Position numbers and translations under genes: made by a program. The notes under the pieces were generated by a model. It was not told the DNA's origin. It ran no database searches and saw only the letters and a program-made list of their open reading frames with translations. From contig JAJDAY010000005.1 in the NCBI GenBank assembly GCA_029261655.1, forward strand, positions 39,840 through 103,839: DNA of 64,000 bases. Reading direction: 5' to 3'. Source of the DNA: Nitrospinaceae bacterium (lineage in GTDB: Bacteria; Nitrospinota; Nitrospinia; Nitrospinales; VA-1). Of the stretch, positions 55,305-64,000 are shown piece by piece. Position 1 is the first letter of the stretch. Every line of letters begins with the position of its first letter.

Positions 55305-55488
55305 TCGCCTCCGTTTCACCCTCTCCGCTAAATTTGCTCTATATCGGTTCTATGAACTGACTTTCCCGGAATTTCTTCTTTTTATTTCCTTAAAGGTTTC
55401 CTCTTTGCGCCACATTTTGTATCCTGTGGACCACCCAATTATTAAATAGCCCGAAGTTTGGCTTTCTCATAGCTCAAGGAGTTTTTCT

Positions 55489-57675
55489 GTGGAAACACCT
55501 AAATACAGGAATCGACTGGCCGATGAATCCAGTCCTTACCTTTTGCAACACGCTCACAACCCGGTGGAATGGTTTCCCTGGGGAGTGGAAGCGCTGGAGA
55601 AAGCCAGGGAGGAAAATAAACCCATTTTTCTGAGCATTGGCTATTCCGCCTGCCACTGGTGCCATGTCATGGCGCACGAATCATTTGAAGATGCGGAAAC
55701 CGCCAAACTCATGAACCAGTGGTTCGTCAATATCAAGGTGGACCGTGAAGAACGCCCGGACGTGGACGCGGTTTACATGAAGGCTTTGGTGGAATTGACC
55801 GGCCACGGCGGGTGGCCCCTCAGCATATTTTTGACCCCGGACCAGAAACCGTTTTTTGGCGGAACCTATTATCCTCCTTCGAGAAAATACAACCGTCCCG
55901 GTTTTGCCGATGTGTTGACTCAAGTGCATGAGAGATTTTCCGGGCAACATTCGGAAGTCACCGCGCGCGCGGATCAGGTTCTTAATAAACTAAACTCAAG
56001 CCAATCCGGGCATACGAAAGGAAATCTTCCTGATATCACGCTGACCGATCAGGCCGTCGATATGCTGGAAAATCGGTTCGACGTGGACCACGGCGGTTTC
56101 GGCAATGGCATGAAATTTCCCGAACCGATGGTGTATACCCTCCTTTTGCGGCATTGGCAGAGAACCGGAATGCAACCTCCTTTGGAAATGCTGGATAAAA
56201 CCTTGACCCGCATGGCTGAAGGCGGAATCAACGATCAACTGTCCGGAGGCTTCCATCGTTATTCCACCGACAAGGAATGGGCCGTGCCGCATTTTGAAAA
56301 GATGCTCTATGACAACGCACTATTGGCAAAATTATTCATTGAAACGTTCCAGGCTACCAAGCAGGAAATCTATAAAGACACCGCATGCGCCACCCTGGAT
56401 TATGTTCGCGCTGAATTGACTTCGCCCGCTGGCGGATTTTATTCCAGTCAGGACGCAGACACCGCAGGCGGGGAGGGCGAGTATTATGTCTGGGAATTGA
56501 AAGAAGTGTTGAACCTGCTTGGGCCGCGCCATGCCAAAGTGTTTGCCCGGTATTACGGCGTCACGCCCTCCGGGAACATCGGCAAGAAAAATGTGCTTCG
56601 TATCAAGGAATCCATGGAAAAAGTTTCCGAGGCGGAAGGCATCGCCATCTTTGAAGTTCAGCACATTTTGAGCAAGGGCAAAGAAACCCTTCAGGAAGCC
56701 CGGAGTAAAAGAGAAAAACCCGCCACCGATGAAAAAATTATCACCGCTTGGAACGGGCTCATGATAACGGCTTTCAGTCTGGGCGCTTCAGTGCTTGGGA
56801 AAGCGGAGTATCTGACAATCGCCCAAAAAGGCGCGACCTTTATCTGGGATCATCAGTGGAACGATGAGGGGCTTTTGCGTATTCATAAAGACGGGGTGAG
56901 CAAAATTCCAGGGTGCCTGGACGATTACGCGTATTTCCTGCAAGGATTGTTGTCGTTGTACGAGGCATCCCTCGAATTTGAGTGGATCGAAAAGGCCCGA
57001 AAAGTGGCCGATAAAATGATCGAAGAATTCTGGGATGATGAAGGTGCCGGGTTCTATATCACCGGAAAATCCCAAGCCCCCTTGGTCACACGGCTCAAGA
57101 ATCCGGCGGATGAAGCCATTCCCTCGGCCAACGCAATAGCGGTTCTTTCACTCGTCACCCTGGGGCACATTACCGGCAATGACGAGTACCGGGAAAAAGC
57201 CGAGGAAACATTGAAAGCGTTTCAACTGCGACTGGAAAAAAGCCCGGCGGCGTTTACCGGTTTATTGTCGGCGCTGGATTCTTATTTATCCTCACCTACG
57301 GAAGTTATTTTTACCGGACCCAAAGACGACCCGGCGTTTAAGGAAATGCAAGCCGCCGTTCAGGAAGATTATCGTCCCAATAAAATTTTGCTGTGGAGTG
57401 AAAACGAAAAGGTACAGAACGAACTTCCGCTGACCCAAGGCAAGACAGCAGTCAAGGGAGAGCCGACCGTTTACCTTTGCCAGAAACAAACCTGCCACCC
57501 GCCGGTGCAGTCCGGCAAAGCCCTGACCAATATCCTGGAACGGCCCCAGGAAATCCGCCTCAATATTTTTGACATCGACAAACACGCCAAAGAAGTGCAG
57601 GCCAAGGAGCAGGACAAGTTCTTAGACGCGATGGGCGAAATCTTCAAACATTCGGGGCTTGGCGGGAAGGGGTGA
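55489..57675 (+). CDS. DUF255/thioredoxin-fold protein (YyaL/SSP411 family)
   Basis: 728 residues. The thioredoxin-like N-terminal domain has [20 protein letters not shown] and [20 protein letters not shown], with CxxC-like CHWC near residue 51 and DREERPDVD. The long C-terminal half is an alpha/alpha barrel ([28 protein letters not shown]) like N-acylglucosamine epimerase folds. The reaction is unknown. GTG 55489 is preceded by CAAGGAG at good spacing. The gene stands alone between a divergent gap and a small ORF. Confidence 0.92.
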   Translation: METPKYRNRLADESSPYLLQHAHNPVEWFPWGVEALEKAREENKPIFLSIGYSACHWCHVMAHESFEDAETAKLMNQWFVNIKVDREERPDVDAVYMKALVELTGHGGWPLSIFLTPDQKPFFGGTYYPPSRKYNRPGFADVLTQVHERFSGQHSEVTARADQVLNKLNSSQSGHTKGNLPDITLTDQAVDMLENRFDVDHGGFGNGMKFPEPMVYTLLLRHWQRTGMQPPLEMLDKTLTRMAEGGINDQLSGGFHRYSTDKEWAVPHFEKMLYDNALLAKLFIETFQATKQEIYKDTACATLDYVRAELTSPAGGFYSSQDADTAGGEGEYYVWELKEVLNLLGPRHAKVFARYYGVTPSGNIGKKNVLRIKESMEKVSEAEGIAIFEVQHILSKGKETLQEARSKREKPATDEKIITAWNGLMITAFSLGASVLGKAEYLTIAQKGATFIWDHQWNDEGLLRIHKDGVSKIPGCLDDYAYFLQGLLSLYEASLEFEWIEKARKVADKMIEEFWDDEGAGFYITGKSQAPLVTRLKNPADEAIPSANAIAVLSLVTLGHITGNDEYREKAEETLKAFQLRLEKSPAAFTGLLSALDSYLSSPTEVIFTGPKDDPAFKEMQAAVQEDYRPNKILLWSENEKVQNELPLTQGKTAVKGEPTVYLCQKQTCHPPVQSGKALTNILERPQEIRLNIFDIDKHAKEVQAKEQDKFLDAMGEIFKHSGLGGKG

Positions 57676-57721
57676 AGGTATTTGCCCGAATAGACTATCT
57701 ATTTGACTTATAATTAAAGGG

Positions 57722-58057
57722 ATGATAATTCAATACACAAACTATGATGGAGATTGGGAAACAAATTGCTCCTATTGTGGAAAAAAACAAAGGGATCATC
57801 AAGTAACTTTGGGAGATTATAAAGGAGTGCGCTACGTTCATCGGCAACCTTGTCCCAAAGAGCAACATGGCATGACCAAGAAGGCCGTAGTAAACGGAAT
57901 CAAAATCCGAACTTTTTTTCTGATATATGACATCGGCAAGTATTTATGGAATTTAATTCCTTTTAAAACTGAACTTAAACTTATTTGGCAAGGAATTAAA
58001 CACGCTTTCATATCTATAAAAGCCCTCATTTATTTAAATAAGAATAAACCAAAATGA
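57722..58057 (+). CDS. Small zinc-finger-like hypothetical protein
   Basis: 111 residues. A knuckle NCSYCGKKQ with a later CPKEQH gives Cys-x2-Cys and Cys/His ligands for one zinc. A hydrophobic/basic C-terminal half (FFLIYDIGKYLWNLIPF, then KHAFISIKALIYL) may lie on a membrane. AT-rich relative to the flanking genes, which suggests later acquisition. No ribosome site stronger than AAAGGG. No family recognised. Confidence 0.6.
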   Translation: MIIQYTNYDGDWETNCSYCGKKQRDHQVTLGDYKGVRYVHRQPCPKEQHGMTKKAVVNGIKIRTFFLIYDIGKYLWNLIPFKTELKLIWQGIKHAFISIKALIYLNKNKPK

Positions 58058-58122
58058 AACAACCATGAGTCTATACTTTTTTTCAGGGTGGTTTTTTCGT
58101 GCCTTAAATTTTTAAAATTCCC

Positions 58123-59325
58123 TCAACCCTTCGTCAAAACCTCCCTTATCCTTTCCAGCGCCCAGTTGAGTTCATTCTGCTGAATGATGAGGGGAGGGGC
58201 GAGGCGGATGACGTGGGTGTGGGTTTCCTTGCATAAAATCCCTTTATCCCTGAGGGCTTCGCAGAACTTTCGTGCGCCGCCCGCTTCGGGAAAGAGTTCC
58301 ACGCCGATCAATAGTCCCTTGCCGCGCACTTCCTTGATATGCGGTGACTTGATTTCCTTCAATCGCTTTTGAAAATACTTGCCCTGGACGGCGGCATTTT
58401 CGATCATCTTTTCTTCAAACAACACGCTCAACGCGGCGCGGGCCACGGCGCAGGCCAGAGGATTGCCGCCAAAGGTGCTTCCATGATCTCCCGGCTTGAA
58501 AACTCCCAGCACTTCTTTATTGGACAGCACGGCGGACACGGGATAAAACCCGCCCGATAGGGCTTTCCCGATCAAAGTGAGATCGGACTCGATGTCTTCG
58601 TGTTCCTCGGCAAACAGTTTGCCCGTTCGGCCCAACCCGGTCTGGATTTCGTCGAGGACAAGCATGACGTTGTTTTGATCGCAAATTTCCCGGACGGATT
58701 TTAAGTATCCCGTGGGCGGCACGATGACCCCGCCTTCGCCCTGAATGGGTTCCACCAGAAATCCCACCGTGTTGGGGGTGATAGCGGCCTCCAACGCCTC
58801 GGCGTCGCCGAAGGGGATGATCTTGAATCCGGGAGTGAACGGCGCGTACCCGTCCTTGTATTGCTCCTCGGTGCTGAATCCGATAATGGTCAGGGTCCGG
58901 CCATGAAAATTATTCTCGCAGACGATGATCTCGGCTTGACCGGGCGCGACTTTTTTCTCCTGATAGCCCCATTTGCGCACGGCTTTGATGGCTGTCTCTA
59001 CCGCCTCGGCTCCGCTGTTCATGGGCAGGACGGAGTGGGATTTCGTTCGTTCGCAGACTTCCTGATAAAACGGCCCCAGTTGATCGCTGTGGAACGCCCT
59101 GGAGACCAGGGTCAGTTTCTCGGCCTGCTCTTTGAGGGCAGATAGGATTTTGGGATGGCAATGGCCCTGATTTACCGCCGAATAGGAGGACAGGCAGTCC
59201 ATGTATTTTCTACCCTCCACGTCCCAGACCCAGATTCCCTCACCCCGTGATAAAACCACATCCAGTGGCTTATAATTACTGGCTCCGTATTTATTCTCCA
59301 ATCGGATATAATCGTCGCTCTTCAT
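58123..59325 (-). CDS. rocD: Ornithine aminotransferase
   Basis: A class III PLP aminotransferase of about 400 residues: [53 protein letters not shown] and the Schiff-base Lys in [14 protein letters not shown] are the OAT pattern. It moves the delta-amino group of ornithine to 2-oxoglutarate, giving glutamate semialdehyde. ATG 59325 ([20 protein letters not shown]) is preferred over ATG 59364, which adds 13 atypical residues. With proline dehydrogenase it links ornithine, proline and glutamate pools. Confidence 0.93.
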   Translation of the reverse strand: MKSDDYIRLENKYGASNYKPLDVVLSRGEGIWVWDVEGRKYMDCLSSYSAVNQGHCHPKILSALKEQAEKLTLVSRAFHSDQLGPFYQEVCERTKSHSVLPMNSGAEAVETAIKAVRKWGYQEKKVAPGQAEIIVCENNFHGRTLTIIGFSTEEQYKDGYAPFTPGFKIIPFGDAEALEAAITPNTVGFLVEPIQGEGGVIVPPTGYLKSVREICDQNNVMLVLDEIQTGLGRTGKLFAEEHEDIESDLTLIGKALSGGFYPVSAVLSNKEVLGVFKPGDHGSTFGGNPLACAVARAALSVLFEEKMIENAAVQGKYFQKRLKEIKSPHIKEVRGKGLLIGVELFPEAGGARKFCEALRDKGILCKETHTHVIRLAPPLIIQQNELNWALERIREVLTKG

Positions 59326-59510
59326 GGCTGATTTTCTGGTGTTTTGAGGTTGAAATCTATTCATCCTCAGTCTATCATGGGGGACAATGAAACCCCTGTG
59401 GATAATTGATGCTTAAAGGGTTAACCCTTTATTGAAGCGGAAATTTCCGGCTAACCGGGGTTATTATTTAATTAAAATTTTTATTCCCCCTATTCTACGA
59501 GAACTCAGCT

Positions 59511-60476
59511 ATGGCTATTGACGACAAAGAACTGGAAGATTTTATGCCTGCCACGGAATTAAACTGGACGGACGATGCCGTGGAACGCATGAAGAACGTT
59601 CCGTTTTTTGTCAGAAAAGCCGTGATCCGGGGAATTGAGCAGTTTGCCAAGGAAAAAAGTATCGAAACCGTGGACGATGCCGTGGTTTCCCGCGCCCGTC
59701 AGGAACGGGAAGGGGCCGCCATCGAGAACGCGCAGGCGAAGAGAGCCGCTGAAGCCCGCGCCAAGGGGGATGATGGTGAAAAGGAAGTCAAACGCCAGTT
59801 CGTGAATTTTTGCTTTTATAAACTCGACCCGGCATTCCGCAGGCTTCCCGAAGCGGAACGCGAAAAAGGCAAACAAGAGTTTCTGGATGTGCTGGAAGAT
59901 TACGACACCAATGACGACATGATCGTCCTCAGCTATTCGATGGTGGGGATTCGCCCGGATACCGACATCATGCTCTGGCGCATCAGCTATGAGCTGGAAA
60001 AATTTCAGGAAATGTCCACCCGCATTTTCAGGACCGGGTTGGGAAAATATCTGGACACCACGTATTCCTATCTGTCGCAGACCAAACGGTCGATGTATCA
60101 GGACATGCTGAACCCGGAACACGAGGAAGACCGCACCCATATCATTCCCGGAAAAGCCAAATACCTTTTCATCTATCCCTTCGTTAAAACCAGGGCATGG
60201 TATCTGTTGACCCAGTTCACCCGTCAGGGAATCATGGACGAACATATTTATGTCGGCAACAAATACCCGTCGGTCAAATTAAATACCTCGTATTCCTTCG
60301 GTATCGACGATCATGAGTTTGTGGTTGCTTTCGAGACGGACTATCCTTCGGACTTTGTGGATCTGGTCATGGACTTGAGGGAGACGCAGGGCAGTATTTA
60401 TGTAGAGAAGGACACTCCGATATTCACCTGCATTGCCCAGTCTCTGGAAGACGCGGTGAACAGCCTGGGTTGCTGA
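59511..60476 (+). CDS. Chlorite dismutase/HemQ-family protein with PCP-reductase-like N-terminal domain
   Basis: 321 residues. Residues about 15-65 (NWTDDAVERMKNVPFFVRKA to ETVDDAVVSRAR) match the C-terminal domain of light-independent protochlorophyllide reductase-like proteins. Residues about 85-320 are a Cld/HemQ ferredoxin-like dimer: FVNFCFYKLDPAFRRLP, then MDEHIYVGNKYPSVKLNTSY (likely proximal His), SFGIDDHEFVVAFETDYP and KDTPIFTCI. It either makes haem from coproheme with peroxide or splits chlorite; DTPIFTC suggests the HemQ-like branch. Cld-like genes are known from nitrite oxidisers. Confidence 0.88.
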   Translation: MAIDDKELEDFMPATELNWTDDAVERMKNVPFFVRKAVIRGIEQFAKEKSIETVDDAVVSRARQEREGAAIENAQAKRAAEARAKGDDGEKEVKRQFVNFCFYKLDPAFRRLPEAEREKGKQEFLDVLEDYDTNDDMIVLSYSMVGIRPDTDIMLWRISYELEKFQEMSTRIFRTGLGKYLDTTYSYLSQTKRSMYQDMLNPEHEEDRTHIIPGKAKYLFIYPFVKTRAWYLLTQFTRQGIMDEHIYVGNKYPSVKLNTSYSFGIDDHEFVVAFETDYPSDFVDLVMDLRETQGSIYVEKDTPIFTCIAQSLEDAVNSLGC

Positions 60477-60483
60477 AGTCTGA

Positions 60484-61356
60484 CTAATCGTGGGTTTCGA
60501 CTGTTTTGAGGATGGGTTTATTGGCCAGCATGCTCAAGAGATTGTTCAGAGTCTTTTTCATGTCGCGACGGTGCACGACATTGTCGATCAACCCGTGATC
60601 GACCAGAAACTCCGACCTTTGAAAACCTTCCGGTAGTTTTTCATTGATGGTTTGTTCGATGACCCTGGGGCCGGCAAACCCGATCAACGCGCCCGGTTCG
60701 GCGAAAATCACGTCTCCCAGCATGGCAAAACTTGCTGACACTCCTCCCGTGGTCGGGTCCGTCAAAATCGAAATATAGGGAAGTTTATGATCTGAGAGTT
60801 TCTTCAAGGCAGATGAGGTTTTAGCCATTTGCATCAGCGATAAAATCCCCTCCTGCATGCGCGCCCCGCCGGAACAACTGACGACGATGACAGGATTGTT
60901 GTTTTTGATGGCGCGCTCGACACAGCGGGTGATCTTTTCACCCACCACGGAGCCCATACTGCCGCCCATGAATTTAAATTCAAAAACACTGATTTCTACC
61001 GGATGGTCGCCTAAAACTCCGGAGCCTGAGATGAGCGCGTCGTGGGAGTATCCTTTTTTGAAAGTGGCACGCAGCCGTTCCTTGTACTTTTTTTTATCTT
61101 TAAATTTCAGCGGGTCTTTTGAGGTCAGATCCCCGTCGTGCTCGACAAACGTCCCCGGATTGATCAGATAGCTGATACGTTCTCTGGCATCGGCACGGAA
61201 ATGGTAATCGCAATTAGGGCAGACTTTGAGATTTTTTTCGACTTCCGCGATGTAGAGTTGTTCCCCGCACCCTTTACACTCAATCCAGATAATTTCCGGT
61301 TTAGCGATTTTAGGTCCGAGTCCGGTTTTGACCTTGAGCTTATCAAACCACGACAT
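60484..61356 (-). CDS. accD: Acetyl-CoA carboxylase carboxyltransferase subunit beta
   Basis: 290 residues with the zinc ribbon IECKGCGEQLY...VCPNCDYH (four Cys) and the crotonase-like core VVSCSGGARMQEGILSLMQM and ILTDPTTGGVSASFAMLGDV. With AccA it transfers carboxyl from biotin to acetyl-CoA, the first step of fatty-acid synthesis. Convergent with the Cld-like gene (7-bp gap). No accA adjoins it. The normal family start is at ATG 61356. Confidence 0.95.
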   Translation of the reverse strand: MSWFDKLKVKTGLGPKIAKPEIIWIECKGCGEQLYIAEVEKNLKVCPNCDYHFRADARERISYLINPGTFVEHDGDLTSKDPLKFKDKKKYKERLRATFKKGYSHDALISGSGVLGDHPVEISVFEFKFMGGSMGSVVGEKITRCVERAIKNNNPVIVVSCSGGARMQEGILSLMQMAKTSSALKKLSDHKLPYISILTDPTTGGVSASFAMLGDVIFAEPGALIGFAGPRVIEQTINEKLPEGFQRSEFLVDHGLIDNVVHRRDMKKTLNNLLSMLANKPILKTVETHD

Positions 61357-61448
61357 AGCGCGTTCCTGGAGAAAATCGGGTGGCCCCCAAGAGTGGGGAG
61401 GTTGTCAAAAATTAGTGTAACCTATTGTTATTATTGTATCAACTCTTT

Positions 61449-62216
61449 TCAAGAGGTGGGAATATTTTTAGCTTTCTCGGCCTTTTCGAGTTTTTTACTG
61501 GAGATAAAATGGCTGATGGGACCTATGACGGTGTAGGAAAAACTAAGGACGAACAGGGCTATCCGCGGGATGGTGGCCAGAATATATATGAAAAGAATCA
61601 CGAATAAGAAGCGGGAGAACGCCACGCGTTTCCTGAAATCAAACCTCTTCATGGCAGGATATTTGATATTACTGACCATGAGGAAGGCCAGGCCATAGAC
61701 CACACCGACCATCACCATCGGATTGATGCGAGTGGAAAACAGGTCCTCAAACCCGATGACGAGGGAGGCGACAACAGCCGCCGCCGCCGGTGTTGGGAGG
61801 CCGGTAAAATGGTCGCCCTTGACGTCCGGTTTGGTGATATTGAACCGGGCGAGCCTGAGGGCCGCGCACAGTAGAAACAAAAAGGCTGCCATCCAGCCAA
61901 CGCGATCAAAGGGTTTCATGACCCAGGAATAGGCCAGAAAAGCCGGGGCCATGCCGAAGGAAATGACATCGGCCAGGGAGTCGTACTGGGCTCCAAAGGC
62001 GCTAGTGGTTTTGGTCATCCTGGCAACGCGCCCGTCGAGCACATCGAAAATCAGGGCGATCACGATGGCCCAGGCGGCCACATAATGCTGGTCGTTGAAA
62101 ACGGCGATGAAGGCGTAAAACCCGCAAAACACATTGCCCGTGGTGAAAAGGCTGGGCAGGATGTGAATCCCCTTTTTCAAATGAATTTTCCTGTCTTTAG
62201 TTTCTCCAGTGTCCAA
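61449..62216 (-). CDS. pssA: CDP-diacylglycerol-serine O-phosphatidyltransferase
   Basis: 255 residues, polytopic CDP-alcohol phosphatidyltransferase with the signature DVLDGRVARMTKTTSAFG and DSLADVISFG. It makes phosphatidylserine at the inner membrane. The start is TTG 62216, preceded by AAAGAGGGA at good spacing, 12 bp after psd. The C-terminal about 30 residues (SFSYTVIGPISHFISSKKLE) are charged and cytoplasmic. It is read from the psd-pssA pair for phosphatidylethanolamine synthesis. Confidence 0.94.
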   Translation of the reverse strand: MDTGETKDRKIHLKKGIHILPSLFTTGNVFCGFYAFIAVFNDQHYVAAWAIVIALIFDVLDGRVARMTKTTSAFGAQYDSLADVISFGMAPAFLAYSWVMKPFDRVGWMAAFLFLLCAALRLARFNITKPDVKGDHFTGLPTPAAAAVVASLVIGFEDLFSTRINPMVMVGVVYGLAFLMVSNIKYPAMKRFDFRKRVAFSRFLFVILFIYILATIPRIALFVLSFSYTVIGPISHFISSKKLEKAEKAKNIPTS

Positions 62217-62228
62217 GGCCGTCCCTCT

Positions 62229-62939
62229 TTATTGTGTTGGAGCCAGAAAACCGATGATGCTTTCTCCCCCCGCAACCATGTCGCCCTCTTTGACTTTTAT
62301 CTGAGTGTCCCCCGGAACGAGAATATCCACCCTTGAACCGAACCGGATCAAACCAAAACGCTGACCTCTTTCCAGCGTATCGCCTTCCCGGACCCAGCAA
62401 ACGATCCTTCGGGCGATCAAACCCACAATTTGCTTTACGACGACGACCGTGTCCCCGTTTTTTATCACCAGGGTGTTTTGGACGTTTTCCGCAGACGCCG
62501 CCGGTCGGTCCGCCACCAGATATTTCCCGTCCTTCTTGAGGTCGATTTTTTCAATCGTTCCCGCCATGGGAATACGGTTGACATGAACGTCCAGAACGCT
62601 CAGAAAAATGGTGATCCGCGTACCGCTTTTGCCCGTATAGGGGTTGTCTTCATTCTCAATAATGTGTTTGATCTTTCCGTCAGCGGGCGACACCAGAGCG
62701 CCGGGCGCATCGTCCTTAATGGTTCGTTCCGGGTCACGGAAAAAGCAAATGATGAGGGCGATCAATACCAGGCAAATCAAAAACCCAAAAAATGCCGAAG
62801 TGCAGGAAACGACCAACAGGACAAAGGCCAGTATCCCCAATGGAAAAATAAACAGGAAGGCGTCTTCCGCAAAATTGGGTACTTTGCTCAGAATCTTTTT
62901 TTGTAACAACGACGCCAGATCGGCAATGAGTTCCATCAT
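62229..62939 (-). CDS. psd: Phosphatidylserine decarboxylase proenzyme, short type
   Basis: 236 residues: one N-terminal membrane hairpin (about 24-65), PADGKIKHIIENEDNPYTGK, FLSVLDVHVNRIPMAGTIEK and the self-cleavage site near RFGSRVD (Gly-Ser, about residue 202), which generates the pyruvoyl cofactor. It converts phosphatidylserine to phosphatidylethanolamine. It lies 16 bp after ilvC on the same strand and 12 bp before pssA. Confidence 0.93.
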   Translation of the reverse strand: MMELIADLASLLQKKILSKVPNFAEDAFLFIFPLGILAFVLLVVSCTSAFFGFLICLVLIALIICFFRDPERTIKDDAPGALVSPADGKIKHIIENEDNPYTGKSGTRITIFLSVLDVHVNRIPMAGTIEKIDLKKDGKYLVADRPAASAENVQNTLVIKNGDTVVVVKQIVGLIARRIVCWVREGDTLERGQRFGLIRFGSRVDILVPGDTQIKVKEGDMVAGGESIIGFLAPTQ

Positions 62940-62955
62940 AGGTGAAAAGAAATCC

Positions 62956-63957
62956 TTATTTCAGTTTTTCCCCGACAAACGGCATCATGCTGCGTAATTT
63001 TTCGCCGACCGTTTCGATCATGTGGTTCGCATCCTGCTTGAGGCGCGCGTTGAATACGGGTTGGTTCACCTGATTCTCCAGAATAAATTCCTTGGCAAAA
63101 CTTCCATCCTGGATTTCCTTTAAAATTTTCTTCATTTCAGAGCGGGTTTCCTGGGTGATGAGCCGGGGTCCCCGGGTCACATCTCCATAAGCCGCAGTGG
63201 TACTTATAGAATACCGCATATTTCCGATTCCGCCCTCATAAATGAGATCCACGATCAATTTGAGTTCGTGAAGGCATTCAAAATACGCGAGATCGGGGTT
63301 ATAGCCCGCTTCGACCAATGTGTCGAAACCGGCGCGAATGAGCTCAGTCACGCCGCCGCAGAGAACTGCCTGTTCGCCAAATAGATCGGTTTCGGTTTCT
63401 TCCTGAAAACTGGTTTCAAGCACCCCCGCACGGGTTCCGCCGATTCCCCTGGCATAAGCCAAAGCGATGTCTTTGGTGTTTCCGCTAGGATCCTGATAGA
63501 TCGCCATCAGACAGGGAACTCCCGCGCCCTGCTCAAAGGTTCGTCTCACCAGATGACCCGGTCCCTTGGGAGCGATCATGAACACATCCACCGTTTCGGG
63601 CGGGACGATCTGGCCGAAATGTATGTTGAACCCATGTCCCCAGGCCAGAGCCATGCCTTTGGTCAAATGAGGTTCGATGTCTTTTTCATACATGGCCCTT
63701 TGTTTGTCATCGGGGATCAGGATCATCAGGATATCGGCGGCCTTCGTTGCTTCAGGCACGGTCATCACGTTCAGCCCATCTTTTTTGGCCCGATCCCAGA
63801 ACGCGCTTTTCTCCCTTAAGCCGACCACGACTTTGATGCCACTGTCGTGAAGATTGCGCGCGTGTGCATGCCCCTGGCTTCCATAGCCTATAATGGCAAT
63901 AGTTTTATTTTGGATAAATTTTAGATCCGCCTGTTTTTCATAATAAATGTTCGTCAA
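62956..63957 (-). CDS. ilvC: Ketol-acid reductoisomerase, class I
   Basis: 333 residues: Rossmann NADPH-binding start [57 protein letters not shown] and the Mg-binding Asp/Glu in the helical C-terminal domain. It makes the dihydroxy acids of valine and isoleucine. No ATG is in reach: TTG 63957 after AAGAAGGAAAAATAAA is the start. It heads the ilvC-psd-pssA gene run at the window edge. Confidence 0.95.
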   Translation of the reverse strand: MTNIYYEKQADLKFIQNKTIAIIGYGSQGHAHARNLHDSGIKVVVGLREKSAFWDRAKKDGLNVMTVPEATKAADILMILIPDDKQRAMYEKDIEPHLTKGMALAWGHGFNIHFGQIVPPETVDVFMIAPKGPGHLVRRTFEQGAGVPCLMAIYQDPSGNTKDIALAYARGIGGTRAGVLETSFQEETETDLFGEQAVLCGGVTELIRAGFDTLVEAGYNPDLAYFECLHELKLIVDLIYEGGIGNMRYSISTTAAYGDVTRGPRLITQETRSEMKKILKEIQDGSFAKEFILENQVNQPVFNARLKQDANHMIETVGEKLRSMMPFVGEKLK

Positions 63958-64000
63958 TTTATTTTTCCTTCTTTCTCTAATTTTAGTTTATTGATTTGGT

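Noticed and set aside
59559..60245. A 228-codon frame antisense to the Cld-like gene
   Set aside because: Same reason: the plus-strand protein has clear conserved domains.

Overview
The window is from a Gram-negative bacterium with an LPS-type outer membrane: it carries kdsB, an MlaA lipoprotein, a YbgF/CpoB-like lipoprotein and many lipobox signals. The mix of a chlorite-dismutase/HemQ-family protein carrying a protochlorophyllide-reductase-like domain, mono-haem c-type cytochromes, an AguA/AguB polyamine pair, a class I IlvC and a Psd/PssA pair fits the Nitrospinota (marine nitrite oxidisers). That assignment is inference; no rRNA, tRNA or nitrite oxidoreductase gene is present to confirm it.

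Layout. 1-1.0 kb: a YbgF-like lipoprotein whose 3' end is the insertion point of a 12.1-kb integrated element (992-13120), bounded by a perfect 31-bp direct repeat. The element holds a wrecked integrase, a collagen-like secreted protein, a Tat-signal coiled-coil protein, an OsmC protein, an XRE regulator and a large NHL/YD-repeat (Rhs/teneurin-like) protein. That protein is split by one in-frame TGA, carries a toxin-like tip, and is followed by a lipoprotein immunity candidate, a displaced second tip and very small membrane-protein genes. 13.1-14.7 kb is degraded, gene-poor DNA. 14.8-21.3 kb: a haem protein, then a sugar/LPS cluster (GT4 glycosyltransferase, polyprenyl-phosphate sugar transferase, kdsB, pyrG) and a convergent CBS protein. 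21.4-23.3 kb: lipA and a lytic transglycosylase. 23.3-24.6 kb: an AT-rich two-gene unit (RusA-like resolvase plus nuclease-HEPN fusion) framed by imperfect repeats and ending in an attC-like fold.

24.7-33.1 kb, mostly minus strand: proline dehydrogenase, a small lipoprotein and a complete Yej-type oligopeptide/microcin C importer (yejA-B-E-F order). 33.2-36.1 kb: a PflX-type radical SAM protein, a RES-domain toxin with an unusual small upstream partner, and a ParD/ParE pair whose toxin gene lacks a standard start codon. 36.2-38.9 kb: ispG and tig. 39.4-44.5 kb: a solute-binding protein, a zinc-ribbon/HEAGH membrane protein, a cytochrome c and an ABC-2-like permease. 44.5-46.5 kb: aguA/aguB for putrescine synthesis. 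47.6-55.3 kb: DUF2203, an inositol-phosphatase-like enzyme, an FGE-like protein, a membrane-bound spermidine-synthase-like/TPR protein, a TPR protein and mlaA. 55.5-64 kb: a DUF255 thioredoxin-fold protein, ornithine aminotransferase, the Cld-like fusion, accD, pssA, psd and ilvC.

The best candidates for undescribed biology are the RusA/nuclease-HEPN unit, the Rhs island with its displaced tip and TGA interruption, and the RES toxin without a recognisable Xre antitoxin. I saw no CRISPR array, complete insertion sequence or RNA gene.
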